A DNA stretch of 64,000 bases from the NCBI GenBank assembly GCA_963717125.1, contig CAVQVG010000007.1, positions 496,001 to 560,000 on the forward strand. The letters are read 5' to 3'. How positions within the stretch are numbered: position 1 is the first letter of the stretch; each line of letters begins with the position of its first letter. Position numbers and translations under genes: made by a program. The notes under the pieces were generated by a model. It saw only the letters and a program-made list of their open reading frames with translations. It did no database searches and was not told where the DNA came from. Source of the stretch: RYN-230 sp963717125 (GTDB lineage Bacteria; Actinomycetota; Actinomycetes; Streptosporangiales; Streptosporangiaceae). Below are positions 44,148 through 52,324 of the stretch, one piece after another.

Positions 44148-45322
44148 GTGATCACCAGCGAGTCCAGGTAGCCGCGCAGGTTGCGGCGCGCCTCGGCGAC
44201 CGAGTCGCCGCCGAACTTCTCGGCCGCCGCCTCGGCCAGCACCAGCGCGACCATGGCCTCGGCCACCACCCCGGCCGCGGGCACCGCGGTCACGTCGCTG
44301 CGCTGGTTGATGGCCTTGGCTGGTTCTCCGGTGCGGGTGTCCACGGTGGCCAGCGCGCGCGGCACGGTGGAGATCGGCTTCATCGCCGCGCGTACCCGGA
44401 GCACTTCGCCGGTGCTCATCCCGCCCTCGATGCCGCCAGCCCGGTTGGTCCGCCGCCGGACGCCGCCGGCCGCGGGCTCGATCTCGTCGTGCGCCGCCGA
44501 GCCGCGGCGCCGGGCCGTAGTGAACCCGTCGCCCACCTCGACGCCCTTGATGGCCTGGATGCTCATCAGCGCGCCGGCCAGCCGCCCGTCCAGCCGCCGG
44601 TCCCAGTGCACGTGACTGCCCAGCCCGGGCGGCAGGCCGTAGCCAAGCACCTCGACCACGCCGCCGAGGGTATCGCCGTCCTTGCGCGCCGCGTCGATCT
44701 CCTCCTGCATGGCCGCGCTGGCCCGGGTATCCAGGCAGCGCACCGGGTCCGCGTCGATCCGCGCCTGGTCACCCGGCGCCGGCTGCGCGCTGGCCGGCGC
44801 GGCCACTGACCCGATCTCCACCACGTGACTGAGTACCTCTATACCGAACGCCTGTACCAGGAACTGCCGTGCGACCTCGCCCAGGGCTACCCGGGCGGCG
44901 GTCTCGCGTGCGCTCGCGCGTTCCAGCACTGGCCGGGCGTCGTCGTACCCGTACTTCTGCATCCCGGCCAGGTCGGCATGGCCGGGCCGGGGGCGGGTCA
45001 GCGGTGCGTTGCGGGCCACGTCGGCCAGGTCCTCGGCGGGCACCGGGTCGGGCGACATCACCGTCTCCCACTTGGGCCACTCGGTGTTGCCTACCCGGAT
45101 CGCCACCGGGCTGCCCAGTGTCCGGCCGTGCCGGACCCCGCCGGTGATCTCCACCTCGTCCTGCTCGAACTTCATCCGCGCGCCGCGGCCGTACCCCGCG
45201 CGCCGCCGGGCCAGCGCGGCCGCGATGTCCGCGCTGGTGATCTCGACACCGGCCGGGATCCCCTCGCAGATGGCGACCAGCGCGCGGCCATGCGACTCAC
45301 CCGCGGTCAGCCAGCGCACCAT
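44144..45322 (-). CDS. aroC: Chorismate synthase
   Basis: FMN-dependent enzyme making chorismate from EPSP. The 392 residues start with RWLTAGESHGRALVAICEG. They contain ARRRAGYGRGARMKFEQDEV, RPRPGHADLAGMQKYGYDD, RASARETAARVALG, GGIEGGMSTGEVLRVR and KPISTVPRALATVD, all standard motifs. It is the first aro gene of the cluster, 67 nt after the sseB-like gene. Confidence 0.96.
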   Translation of the reverse strand: MVRWLTAGESHGRALVAICEGIPAGVEITSADIAAALARRRAGYGRGARMKFEQDEVEITGGVRHGRTLGSPVAIRVGNTEWPKWETVMSPDPVPAEDLADVARNAPLTRPRPGHADLAGMQKYGYDDARPVLERASARETAARVALGEVARQFLVQAFGIEVLSHVVEIGSVAAPASAQPAPGDQARIDADPVRCLDTRASAAMQEEIDAARKDGDTLGGVVEVLGYGLPPGLGSHVHWDRRLDGRLAGALMSIQAIKGVEVGDGFTTARRRGSAAHDEIEPAAGGVRRRTNRAGGIEGGMSTGEVLRVRAAMKPISTVPRALATVDTRTGEPAKAINQRSDVTAVPAAGVVAEAMVALVLAEAAAEKFGGDSVAEARRNLRGYLDSLVIT

Positions 45323-45389
45323 GTCTTGATCCTCCCACCCGCACCGAGCCGCGGGTCATGTCGTCCAACTGCGGGGCGCGCCGTGCCCG

Positions 45390-46721
45390 TCACCGGGCGC
45401 GCGGGGCGCGGCGGGGTGGCGTGACCGATACTTCCATGCCCCGGCGCAGCCGTCCGCGGGTCGCGGTGAGCAGCGCCTCCGCCACCCGGCGCACCGCCGC
45501 GGTGGCCGCCGCCGGGTCGCACCCGTCGGCCAGCGTCACCTGCAGCGCCAGGTCAGCCGTGTCCTGCCCCGCACTGTCCTGCGCCGCGCTGTCGTGCGCC
45601 GCGCTGTCCTGTGCCGCGCTGTCTCGCCCCGCGCTGTCTCGCCCCGCGCGGCCCGGCGCCGCTCGGTCCCGCCCCGCGCGGTCCTGCGCCGCACTCCCCA
45701 CGCCCGCACTGCCCCCAGCCGAGGCCTCTCCGGTGGCACTAGCACTAGTTCCAACAGCACTTGGTTTAGAGGCGCTGGTTCCGGTGTCACCCGGCTCAGC
45801 AGCGCTTGTCCCAGCAGCCCGGTCGTCTGCAGCGCTGTCCCGGCCGACGGTGCCCCGGCCGGCGCCGTTCTGGCTAGCGCCGTTTTGGCCAGCGCGGTTC
45901 TGGCCGGCGCCGGCTGGCCGGGTGCCGTTCTGCCCCGGGCTGGCCGGGGCGGGCAGGTCCAGGCCCAGCGCACTCAGGTCGGCACCGCTCCGCGCGGCCA
46001 GGTCGGGCAGGTCCTCCGGCCGCGGCCCATACTCCCAGCCCGCCTGCTGATCCGGCGTGGTCAGCGCGGCCTGCACGATCAGCGGCTCGTTACCCAGCGC
46101 CGTGTGCAGCGCGGCCAGCACGTCCGGGTCCTGGTGCGGCAGAGGCGCTGGACGGCCCGCCGCGAGCGCGGCCAATCGGGCGCCCTCCACCGTGACCGGG
46201 ACCGGCCCGGCCACGTCGATGACCACGGCGCTGGCCTCCTCGGCCCCGGCCTGCCAGGCGCGGGCCGCGGGCACCGCCACCGGGCGCGCCTCCGGCCGCC
46301 ACCTGGTCAGTGAGTCCAGGCAGGTGAACGCCAGCACAGCCGCCCGGCCGTCCTGGCCGATCAGGGTAGGCATGGCCATCTCGGTCGTCTTCTCCCGGCG
46401 CAGGCCGGCACCGGGAACATCAGCGGCATCATCAGCCCCGCTGTCCTCTATAGCCCCATTGTCCTCTGTAGCCTCAGGGCCCCCTGTAGCCTCACTGTCC
46501 CTTGCAGTCTCAGGGCCTCCTGCAGCCTCAATGTCTCCGCTGACCTCTTCGGCGAGCGCGGCCACCACCGGCACCAGAAGCCGGGAACTGGCCAGCGCGT
46601 TCAGCGCGGCGTGCTCGCTGCCCCGGCTGGCCGCGTACGCGGCCAGCGCCGCGAGTACCGCCGGGTCGGCGGCCCCGTCATCGCCTGGGAACTGCGGCTC
46701 CGCCGCGTTGAGGCTGCGCAC
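45390..46721 (-). CDS. SseB family protein with long low-complexity insert
   Basis: A 443-residue protein from the GTG at 46721. The N-terminal SseB-like domain has VLAALAAYAASRGSEHAALN, a region rich in acidic and Glu/Ala repeats (about 70-120), and TEMAMPTLIGQDGRAAVLAF. The SseB core continues to AALGLDLPAPA. Then come about 130 residues of repeats (GQNRAGQNGASQNGAG; AAQDSAAHDSAAQDSAGQD), followed by a conserved C-terminal part with LALQVTLADGCDPAAATAAV. SseB-type proteins are linked to serine sensitivity in E. coli; here the role is unknown. The start is uncertain, since the open frame continues upstream. Confidence 0.75.
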   Translation of the reverse strand: MRSLNAAEPQFPGDDGAADPAVLAALAAYAASRGSEHAALNALASSRLLVPVVAALAEEVSGDIEAAGGPETARDSEATGGPEATEDNGAIEDSGADDAADVPGAGLRREKTTEMAMPTLIGQDGRAAVLAFTCLDSLTRWRPEARPVAVPAARAWQAGAEEASAVVIDVAGPVPVTVEGARLAALAAGRPAPLPHQDPDVLAALHTALGNEPLIVQAALTTPDQQAGWEYGPRPEDLPDLAARSGADLSALGLDLPAPASPGQNGTRPAGAGQNRAGQNGASQNGAGRGTVGRDSAADDRAAGTSAAEPGDTGTSASKPSAVGTSASATGEASAGGSAGVGSAAQDRAGRDRAAPGRAGRDSAGRDSAAQDSAAHDSAAQDSAGQDTADLALQVTLADGCDPAAATAAVRRVAEALLTATRGRLRRGMEVSVTPPRRAPRAR

Positions 46722-46934
46722 GCCTTCAACCCTAGCCGGGCGGCCAGCCTGGACGGCCCCGTCCCAGACACCTGGCCGGTCCCGGCCGTGGCACCGCCAG
46801 CACCCGCATATGCTGCGGGTTCGGGCTGATCCGCGCCCCGCGCCCGGTTGTGCTGCAGGCCACTCGGCGCGGCCCGGGCCAATGCCCGTGACGTTGCCCC
46901 AGCACACCGGCTGACGGGTTACGGTCAATTACAT

Positions 46935-46982
46935 CCGCATGATGCGGGCACTGCTGGCGAAGCAGTTGAGGGGAAAATCCCC
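46935..46982 (+). other. Three consecutive inverted repeats in a leader region
   Basis: Within the 309-nt gap before the unrecognised gene pair, three stems lie end to end. They are CCGCAT-G-ATGCGG (46935-46947), ACTGCT-GGCGA-AGCAGT (46950-46966) and GGGGA-AAA-TCCCC (46970-46982). They end about 48 nt before the first start codon and could form a structured 5' leader RNA or a complex operator. The rest of the gap shows no gene. Confidence 0.5.
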
Positions 46983-47030
46983 GTGTGAGAGTCTTTTGAA
47001 CTGCACCGCAGACCTTACGTGAGGGGGCGT

Positions 47031-47474
47031 GTGACTCAGGCTGAACCCATGGTCAGGATCATCGAACCCGGAACGCAGATGCAGAAGGTCATTCCGCCTC
47101 GTCTGGTGGAGCCCTATCTGACCGGGCGGCGATCTGTGATCGCCGGGTACGTGTACCGGGCCAGGGACTGCGCGTTCCGCCGTCCGGCCGATTTTTATGA
47201 TGCCCTGAGCCTTGGCTACGACGGGTCTGACTTCACCGCCGAACTGGCGGAGATCTACGTCATGCGCTGGCGTGCCCTGGACATGGACGCGTCACTCGCG
47301 CCGCCGCCGATGGATGGCCCGGCCGGGTCGCCGCCCAGCTCTATCCCCGAGTTCTACACGCTGCCGATCCCGGTCCCGGTGGGCACGGAGATCCACCGGG
47401 TCGTGCCCGGCGGTGAAGAACTCATCGCCCGCTTTGACGGGCAGGCCTGGCTTCGCCCGTCCAAGGGGCTGTGA
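47031..47474 (+). CDS. Unrecognised conserved-looking protein, 147 aa
   Basis: I do not recognise this gene. From the GTG at 47031 it encodes 147 residues; an ATG at 47049 is a second option, and GAGGGGG lies just upstream of the first. The N-terminal half is compact (VIPPRLVEPYLTGRRSVIAG and DFYDALSLGYDGSDFTAE). A Pro-rich hinge is followed by EFYTLPIPVPVGTEIHRVVP, which looks like a second small beta-rich unit. There is no signal or membrane segment. It ends 3 nt before the next gene, which shares its promoter region and probably its function. Confidence 0.7.
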   Translation: MTQAEPMVRIIEPGTQMQKVIPPRLVEPYLTGRRSVIAGYVYRARDCAFRRPADFYDALSLGYDGSDFTAELAEIYVMRWRALDMDASLAPPPMDGPAGSPPSSIPEFYTLPIPVPVGTEIHRVVPGGEELIARFDGQAWLRPSKGL

Positions 47475-47477
47475 GCC

Positions 47478-48917
47478 ATGCGCTTCCGGCAGATGGCCAC
47501 GTACCGCGGGGTCCCCTACGAGGTAGGGGTGGGACCCGCCGAGTCCGATGTTGTCTTGTTTGCCGCGTGCCCGCCCCCAGAGGAGCTGGGCTTCGAGCCC
47601 GCACCCGGGCACTGGCGCAAGCGCGTGATCAGGGCGGAGGTCAACGTGCTCTGGGAGTCCCGGCCGATTGGCACCTTCCATGGCGAAGCCTGCCTGGTGC
47701 TGGATGACCTCGGCGACCGGCTGCACATCGTGTACCTGGGCAAGGATGCCCGGCGGGCCAGGGAGCTCGGTTACTGGCAGGTGGACCGGGGCGTGTTCGA
47801 GCTGCTCACCCCCCGGGACGAGGTCACCAGCTTGACCGAGGAGAAGGTGGAGAAGAACCTGTCCCGCGCCCGGCCGGAGCCCACCGCGCCGCCGCAGCCG
47901 TCCTATCCGTACGGCGCGCAGCCCTGGTCGGCGGCGGCCGCGGCCCCTGCCGACGCCCGCGCCCGGGGTTACCCGGCCGAGCCGGCCCTGGCCCCGGCGG
48001 GCGCCTGGACCGGGCCCGGCGCACCGCCGCAGTGGAACGGCACCGGCACCGGCGGGCACACCCCGCCGGGCGGTTACGGCGCGGCCGGCCGTCCCGAGGA
48101 CTGGACCGGCCACGGTACGGGCCCGCAGCCCCCGGTGGCCAGGCCGCCCGATGGCCCGGAGAACTGGAATGGCAACGGCGGGCCCGTCCCGGCCGGCGGC
48201 CATGGCGCGCCGGGCAGCTGGAATGGGAACGCCGGGACTGGAAGCTGGTCTGACAACGGCACGGGCGGGCACGCACCGACCTGGACCGGGAACGGCAGCC
48301 CGGCTCCGGGCGGCTGGAACGGCAACGGCCCGCCCCCCAATGGCTGGACCGGGAACGGCGCCCCGCCGCCCGCTGACTGGACCGGCAACGGCGCCCCGCC
48401 GCCCAACGGCTGGACCGGGAACGGCAGGCCAGCCGGCTGGAACGGCAACGGCGGACCCGTCCCGGCCGGTGGCTATGACGCGCCTGGGATGAACGGGCAC
48501 GGCCCGGGCAACGGCAACGGCACCGGGTCTTGGCACGGCCCTGGCACCGCGACGCAGGCCCCGCCGTCCGGGCCGAATGGGATCCTGGACGGCACTCCGC
48601 TGGCCAGCCCTTCCCGCCGCGCCCAGCCCACAGCCGGCCGCCGGTCCGCCCGCAAACAGCGGGTGCAGACTAGGTCGATCTTCTCCGAGCTGGCCGACCT
48701 GGCCGCCATCCCGCGCTCCGCGTACGCGCTGGAGCAGGAGTCCGACGGCGCCATGTGCCTGCTCCGCACGAACGAGGGTTTCGAGGTGTTCAGCGCGGCC
48801 GACGGTGTCCGGCACGAGGTGCGCACGTTCGAGGACGAAGAGGCCGCGTACTTCTACCTGTTCGGCGTGCTGGCCGCCGAGGCGGTGCGCAACGGCACGC
48901 TGATCCCGCCTCGCTAA
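47478..48917 (+). CDS. Unrecognised protein with W-x-G-N-G repeat linker, 479 aa
   Basis: Not recognised. Three parts are visible. A compact N-terminal domain (1-140) begins MRFRQMATYRGVPYEVGVGP and includes WESRPIGTFHGEACLVLDDL. A linker of about 230 residues (150-385) is built of Pro/Gly/Ala with repeated W-N-G-N-G and W-T-G-N-G units. A compact C-terminal domain (about 395-479) runs RSIFSELADLAAIPRSAYAL then GFEVFSAADGVRHEVRTFED and EEAAYFYLFGVLAAEAV. There is no signal peptide. Coupled to the preceding gene, it is probably a two-protein module of cytoplasmic function. Confidence 0.75.
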   Translation: MRFRQMATYRGVPYEVGVGPAESDVVLFAACPPPEELGFEPAPGHWRKRVIRAEVNVLWESRPIGTFHGEACLVLDDLGDRLHIVYLGKDARRARELGYWQVDRGVFELLTPRDEVTSLTEEKVEKNLSRARPEPTAPPQPSYPYGAQPWSAAAAAPADARARGYPAEPALAPAGAWTGPGAPPQWNGTGTGGHTPPGGYGAAGRPEDWTGHGTGPQPPVARPPDGPENWNGNGGPVPAGGHGAPGSWNGNAGTGSWSDNGTGGHAPTWTGNGSPAPGGWNGNGPPPNGWTGNGAPPPADWTGNGAPPPNGWTGNGRPAGWNGNGGPVPAGGYDAPGMNGHGPGNGNGTGSWHGPGTATQAPPSGPNGILDGTPLASPSRRAQPTAGRRSARKQRVQTRSIFSELADLAAIPRSAYALEQESDGAMCLLRTNEGFEVFSAADGVRHEVRTFEDEEAAYFYLFGVLAAEAVRNGTLIPPR

Positions 48918-49310
48918 CGCTCCCCTGACCGTTTTCACCTGGCTGATCGCGGCGGTGTTAACCGTGTCCAGCGTGTCGTTCTTAACCGTGTCCAGCGTGT
49001 CGTTTCGGTCCTCTCGGGGGAATGCTGTTACCTGGGATTCGCGCCCCTGCCATCATCCCGTGGCAGGGATCCCGGCGGACTGAGCCGACCGGGAAGTGGG
49101 TACTCCTGGTGTTCGAGAGATAACCGAAAGTCGCAAGAGGTTACAGGTGTCTGGTCAATCGCCCGCCTTGATGAACTTCGCTCTCATCCGCGGCCCAGGC
49201 CGCTATGGTTCAAGAGCCGGCGGGGCTGACGGTCCCCCGCTCCCCAAGCAGCCCCGCCGGCACTCGGCCGTCATCGGCCCAGCGGGGCCCGGGACACAGG
49301 GAAGCTGATC
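48918..49310. other. Intergenic region with tandem repeat and two strong hairpins
   Basis: 393 nt without a gene. It holds a 24-bp tandem duplication (48958-49005; unit TTAACCGTGTCCAGCGTGTC plus GTTC). It also holds a perfect 8-bp stem with an 8-nt loop (CCCTGCCA/TGGCAGGG, 49045-49068). A perfect 13-bp stem with a 20-nt loop follows (GCCGGCGGGGCTG/CAGCCCCGCCGGC, 49216-49261). Neither hairpin is followed by a T-tract, so they would be non-canonical terminators or processing sites between the repeat protein and the epimerase genes. Confidence 0.6.
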
Positions 49311-50249
49311 ATGGTTTCGCTCACCGGCGCCCAGGTTCCGCTCAGCGGCGCGCAATACGAGATCGCGGCCGGCGACTACCAGGCCACCGTCACCGAGCTG
49401 GGCGCCGGGCTGCGCCTGCTGCGGCACCGCGGCCAGCCGGTCATCACCGAGTACGAAGCGGACGTGCTGCCGCCGGCCGGAGCCGGCCAGCTACTCTGCC
49501 CGTGGCCCAACCGGGTGGACCGCGGCCGCTACTCCGTCGGCGGCGTGCAGTACCAGCTGGATCTGTCCGAACCGGCCAACCAGAACGCGATCCACGGGCT
49601 GACCCGGTGGTCCCGCTGGGCCACCGTGCAGCACACCGCCCAGCAGGTGAGCCTGCGGCACGTCCTGCTCGGCCACCAGGGCTACCCGTTCTGCCTGGAG
49701 CTCGAGGCCAGCTACCGGCTGGAGGCTGGGCCCGGCCTCGAAGTCAGCATTAGCGCCCGGAACGTCGGCTCGGCCGCCGCGCCCTACGGGACCGGGTCAC
49801 ATCCGTACCTGACCACCGGCGCGGCCAGCATCGACGGCGGCGAGCTGACGGTGCCCGCGGGCCTGCGGCTGGCCAACGGCGACCGCGGCATCCCAGCTTG
49901 GCCCGCCGAAGAGGTGGCCGGCACCGAATTCGACTTCCGCACGTCCCGGCCGGTGGGCGGCGTCCAGCTCGACCACGCGTTCACCGGGCTGGCCCGCGAT
50001 GACCGTGGCCGCGCCTGGGCGCGACTGCGCCAGGCGGGCACCGAGGTGGCCTTGTGGGGCGGTCCCGGCTACGACTGGCTGCAAGTGTTCACCGGGGACG
50101 CGCTGGAGCCGGCCCGGCGCCGCCGGGCCGTGGCCATCGAGCCCATGACCTGCCCGCCCAACGCGTTCGTGTCCGGCACCGACCTGCTCATGCTGGAGCC
50201 CGGCGACAGCGTGACGCACACCTGGGGCATCGAGGTCACCGCCCGCTAG
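49311..50249 (+). CDS. Aldose 1-epimerase (GalM-like)
   Basis: A 312-residue galactose mutarotase-like beta-sandwich enzyme. The catalytic base/acid region is visible as GTGSHPYLTTG (His) and AIEPMTCPPNAF (Glu), and substrate-binding NRVDRGRY and NAIHGLTR are in place. It probably interconverts anomers of a hexose. The ATG at 49311 follows a short purine-rich stretch. No sugar operon accompanies it here. Confidence 0.9.
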   Translation: MVSLTGAQVPLSGAQYEIAAGDYQATVTELGAGLRLLRHRGQPVITEYEADVLPPAGAGQLLCPWPNRVDRGRYSVGGVQYQLDLSEPANQNAIHGLTRWSRWATVQHTAQQVSLRHVLLGHQGYPFCLELEASYRLEAGPGLEVSISARNVGSAAAPYGTGSHPYLTTGAASIDGGELTVPAGLRLANGDRGIPAWPAEEVAGTEFDFRTSRPVGGVQLDHAFTGLARDDRGRAWARLRQAGTEVALWGGPGYDWLQVFTGDALEPARRRRAVAIEPMTCPPNAFVSGTDLLMLEPGDSVTHTWGIEVTAR

Positions 50250-50263
50250 GCGCCGGCTAGGCG

Positions 50264-50824
50264 TCAGCTGGGCAGCAGCCGGGTGAGCCGGGCCAGGTCG
50301 GCCGGGGTGTCCAGGTCGTCCGGCTGACCGGTGTCCGCGCACTCGACCAGCGTGACCAGGTCGGGATGGGCGCGCAGGAACGGGCGGGCGCCGACGTCGC
50401 CCGCGGCCAGCGCGATCACCTCCGGCCAGTGTGCCCGGGCCAGCAGCACCGGGTTGCGCGGCTGGCCGCGGTAGGCAGCGACGGCCACCGTGGCCCCGGC
50501 GGCGTGCGCGGCGATCAGCCGCCGCACCGCGGCCGCCCCGATCAGCGGCTGGTCCACCAGTGCGACCACGGCCGCCGCGCAGCCGTCCGGCACCGCCCGC
50601 AGGCCGACGGCCAGCGAGGAGCCCATGCCGGTCGGCCAGTCCGGGTTATGCACCATGATCACTCCGGGCAGGCTGAGCCGGGCCGCCCCGGTGACCACCA
50701 CCAGAGGGCCAGCCCCGCCGCCCCGGAGCAGCCCAACACCGCGGTCCACCAGCCGACTGCCGCCCAGCTCGACCAGGGCTTTCGGCCGGCCCAGCCGCGA
50801 TCCGCTGCCCGCAGCCAGCAACAC
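50264..50824 (-). CDS. MobA-like nucleotidyltransferase (molybdenum cofactor family)
   Basis: A 186-residue GT-A fold nucleotidyltransferase of the MobA/MocA type. It begins (V)LLAAGSGSRLGRPKALVELG and contains GMGSSLAVGLRA, LVDQPLI and PRNPVLLARAHWPEVIAL. MocA-like enzymes make molybdopterin cytosine dinucleotide for xanthine-dehydrogenase-type enzymes, which fits its pairing with XdhC. The in-frame codons before the GTG still look native (NTAG) for six codons and then run into a family 1 repeat (50843-50945) with no start codon. The original start may therefore have been displaced by the repeat. Confidence 0.85.
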   Translation of the reverse strand: MLLAAGSGSRLGRPKALVELGGSRLVDRGVGLLRGGGAGPLVVVTGAARLSLPGVIMVHNPDWPTGMGSSLAVGLRAVPDGCAAAVVALVDQPLIGAAAVRRLIAAHAAGATVAVAAYRGQPRNPVLLARAHWPEVIALAAGDVGARPFLRAHPDLVTLVECADTGQPDDLDTPADLARLTRLLPS

Positions 50825-50842
50825 GCCCGCAGTATTTGTTTT

Positions 50843-50945
50843 GCGCTTCCGGCGCGCTTTACCCGCCTCCTTCCCTCGTCGCTTACCGCTCGTTCCTCGC
50901 GCCGCGCTCCTCAGTCCAGTCGGCGGCGCGCGCCTTCAGCGCGCG
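50843..50945. repeat. Interspersed repeat family 1, copy between xdhC and the MobA-like gene
   Basis: About 103 bp in the same orientation as the ftsI copy. It has GCGCTTCCGGCGCGC at one end, CTTCCCTCGTCGCTTACCG and CGCTCGTTCCTCGC in the middle, then TCCTCAGTCCAGTCGGCGGC and a GCGCGC hairpin-like end. It fills the space from 3 nt after the xdhC stop to just before the MobA-like gene start. Read in that gene's frame it yields AADWTEERG and GKRRGKEAGKA, close to the peptide in FtsI. Confidence 0.85.
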
Positions 50946-50948
50946 AGG

Positions 50949-52067
50949 TCAGTTCGTGTGATGGATGCGGCCGGACGTCAAGGTCAGCGGGCGGCCCGAG
51001 CCGCCCCAGCGCAGCTGGATGAGCTCGGCCGCGACCGAGACCGCGGTCTCCTCAGGTGTCCGGGCGCCCAGGTCCAGTCCGATCGGCGAGCGCAGCCGGG
51101 CCAGCTCGTCCTCGGTCAGCCCGGCCTCGCGCAGCCGGTCCAGCCGGTCCTCGTGGGTGCGGCGGCTGCCCATAGCGCCGATGTACCCGGCCGGCGTGCG
51201 CAGCGCCACCTCGAGCACCGGCACGTCGAACTTGGGATCGTGGGTGAGCACGCAGATCACCGTGCGCGAGTCCACGGGGATCTTGGCCAGGTACCGGTGC
51301 GGCCAGTCCACCACCACCTCGTCGGCCTCCGGGAACCGGGCCTGGGTGGCGAAGATGGGCCGCGCGTCGCAGACGGTGACCTGATAACCCAGGAACTTGC
51401 CGGCCCGGGCCACGGCCGCGGCGAAGTCGATGGCGCCGAACACCAGCATCCGCGGCGGCGGCGCGAACGAGTGCACGAAGACGGCCAGTTCGTCGCCGCG
51501 CCGCTCGCCGTGCTCGCCGTAGCGGCGCACGCCGGTCAGGCCCTGGGCCAGCATGCCGCGTACGTCGTCGTCCACCGCCTGGTCCAGCCGGTCCCCGGCG
51601 CCCAGGCTGCCACTGGCCCGGTCCTCGTCGGCCCAGATCACCCGGCGCGCGCCGACCCGGCCCGGGCCCTCGATCACGGTGGCCACGGCCACCGGCTGGC
51701 CAGCCCGGATGGCCGCGGTCACGTCGCCGAGCTCGGGAAAGGTCTCCGCGCTGACCGGCTCCACGAACACATGCAGGATCCCGCCGCAGGTCAGGCCCAC
51801 GGCCAGCGCGTCGTTATCACTGACCCCGTAGGTCTGGAGCACGGCCTGCCCGGTCTCGCAGACCTCCCGGGCCACCTCGTACACGGCGCCTTCGACGCAG
51901 CCGCCGGACACGCTGCCGGTGACCTCACCGTCGGCCGACACCGCCATCGCGGCGCCCGGCTCCCGCGGCGCGCTGCGGAAAGTCCGGACCACAGTGGCCA
52001 CGCCGAACACCTCGCCCGCGTCCCACCACTTCGCGATCGGGTCCAGGATGTCTCGCAACCGGTTCAC
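50949..52067 (-). CDS. XdhC/CoxI family molybdenum hydroxylase maturation protein
   Basis: A 372-residue protein from the GTG at 52067, giving the family-like start VNRLRDILDPIAKWWDAGEV. The N-terminal XdhC_CoxI domain has SVSGGCVEGAVYEVAREVCE. The C-terminal Rossmann domain has MLVFGAIDFAAAVARAGKFL and VVICVLTHDPKFDVPVL-like strands, and ends with GAMGSRRTHEDRLDRLREAG. Such proteins load sulfurated molybdenum cofactor into xanthine or CO dehydrogenases. No target enzyme gene lies in the window. Confidence 0.92.
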   Translation of the reverse strand: MNRLRDILDPIAKWWDAGEVFGVATVVRTFRSAPREPGAAMAVSADGEVTGSVSGGCVEGAVYEVAREVCETGQAVLQTYGVSDNDALAVGLTCGGILHVFVEPVSAETFPELGDVTAAIRAGQPVAVATVIEGPGRVGARRVIWADEDRASGSLGAGDRLDQAVDDDVRGMLAQGLTGVRRYGEHGERRGDELAVFVHSFAPPPRMLVFGAIDFAAAVARAGKFLGYQVTVCDARPIFATQARFPEADEVVVDWPHRYLAKIPVDSRTVICVLTHDPKFDVPVLEVALRTPAGYIGAMGSRRTHEDRLDRLREAGLTEDELARLRSPIGLDLGARTPEETAVSVAAELIQLRWGGSGRPLTLTSGRIHHTN

Positions 52068-52268
52068 CTCTGCACGTGTAGCAAGTCCGGCCCCGGGCAG
52101 TCTGCCGTCGGCGGCCCAGCCGGGCCGGCCCGGAGCATGACCACAGGGTACGTTCACCTTCCCGGCCCGCGCCATGGCCGTGATCAGCGGCAGCCCCGGG
52201 CCTGCTGGCCAGCCGGCCGCGTGACCCGAATCACGCGCACCTGCCCCGGCCGCCCTGGCGTGTCCTTG

Positions 52269-52287
52269 TTAGGTTAGCCTAAGCTTC
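52269..52287. promoter_or_regulatory. DtxR/IdeR-type iron box
   Basis: TTAGGTTAGCCTAAGCTTC matches the actinobacterial iron-box consensus TTAGGTTAGGCTAACCTAA at about 15 of 19 positions. It lies 38-56 nt upstream of the Fe(III)-binding lipoprotein gene. It predicts repression of the importer by an iron-loaded DtxR/IdeR regulator when iron is plentiful. Confidence 0.85.
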
Positions 52288-52324
52288 CTACCTGGCCCAG
52301 AACGGACAGCGGGGAAGGTGACCG

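Noticed and set aside
45560..45690. Short regular repeats that could suggest a CRISPR array
   Set aside because: The units are 15 bp, in frame, without spacers of unique sequence, and lie in a coding region.
46722..46928. N-terminal extension of the SseB-like gene
   Set aside because: The added residues (many Trp/Cys/Arg) do not look like the protein, and the GTG at 46721 gives a plausible start.
49195..49265. Possible tRNA because of a GGTTCAAGA string
   Set aside because: No acceptor or T-arm pairing can be formed around it; the dominant structure is the 13-bp hairpin.
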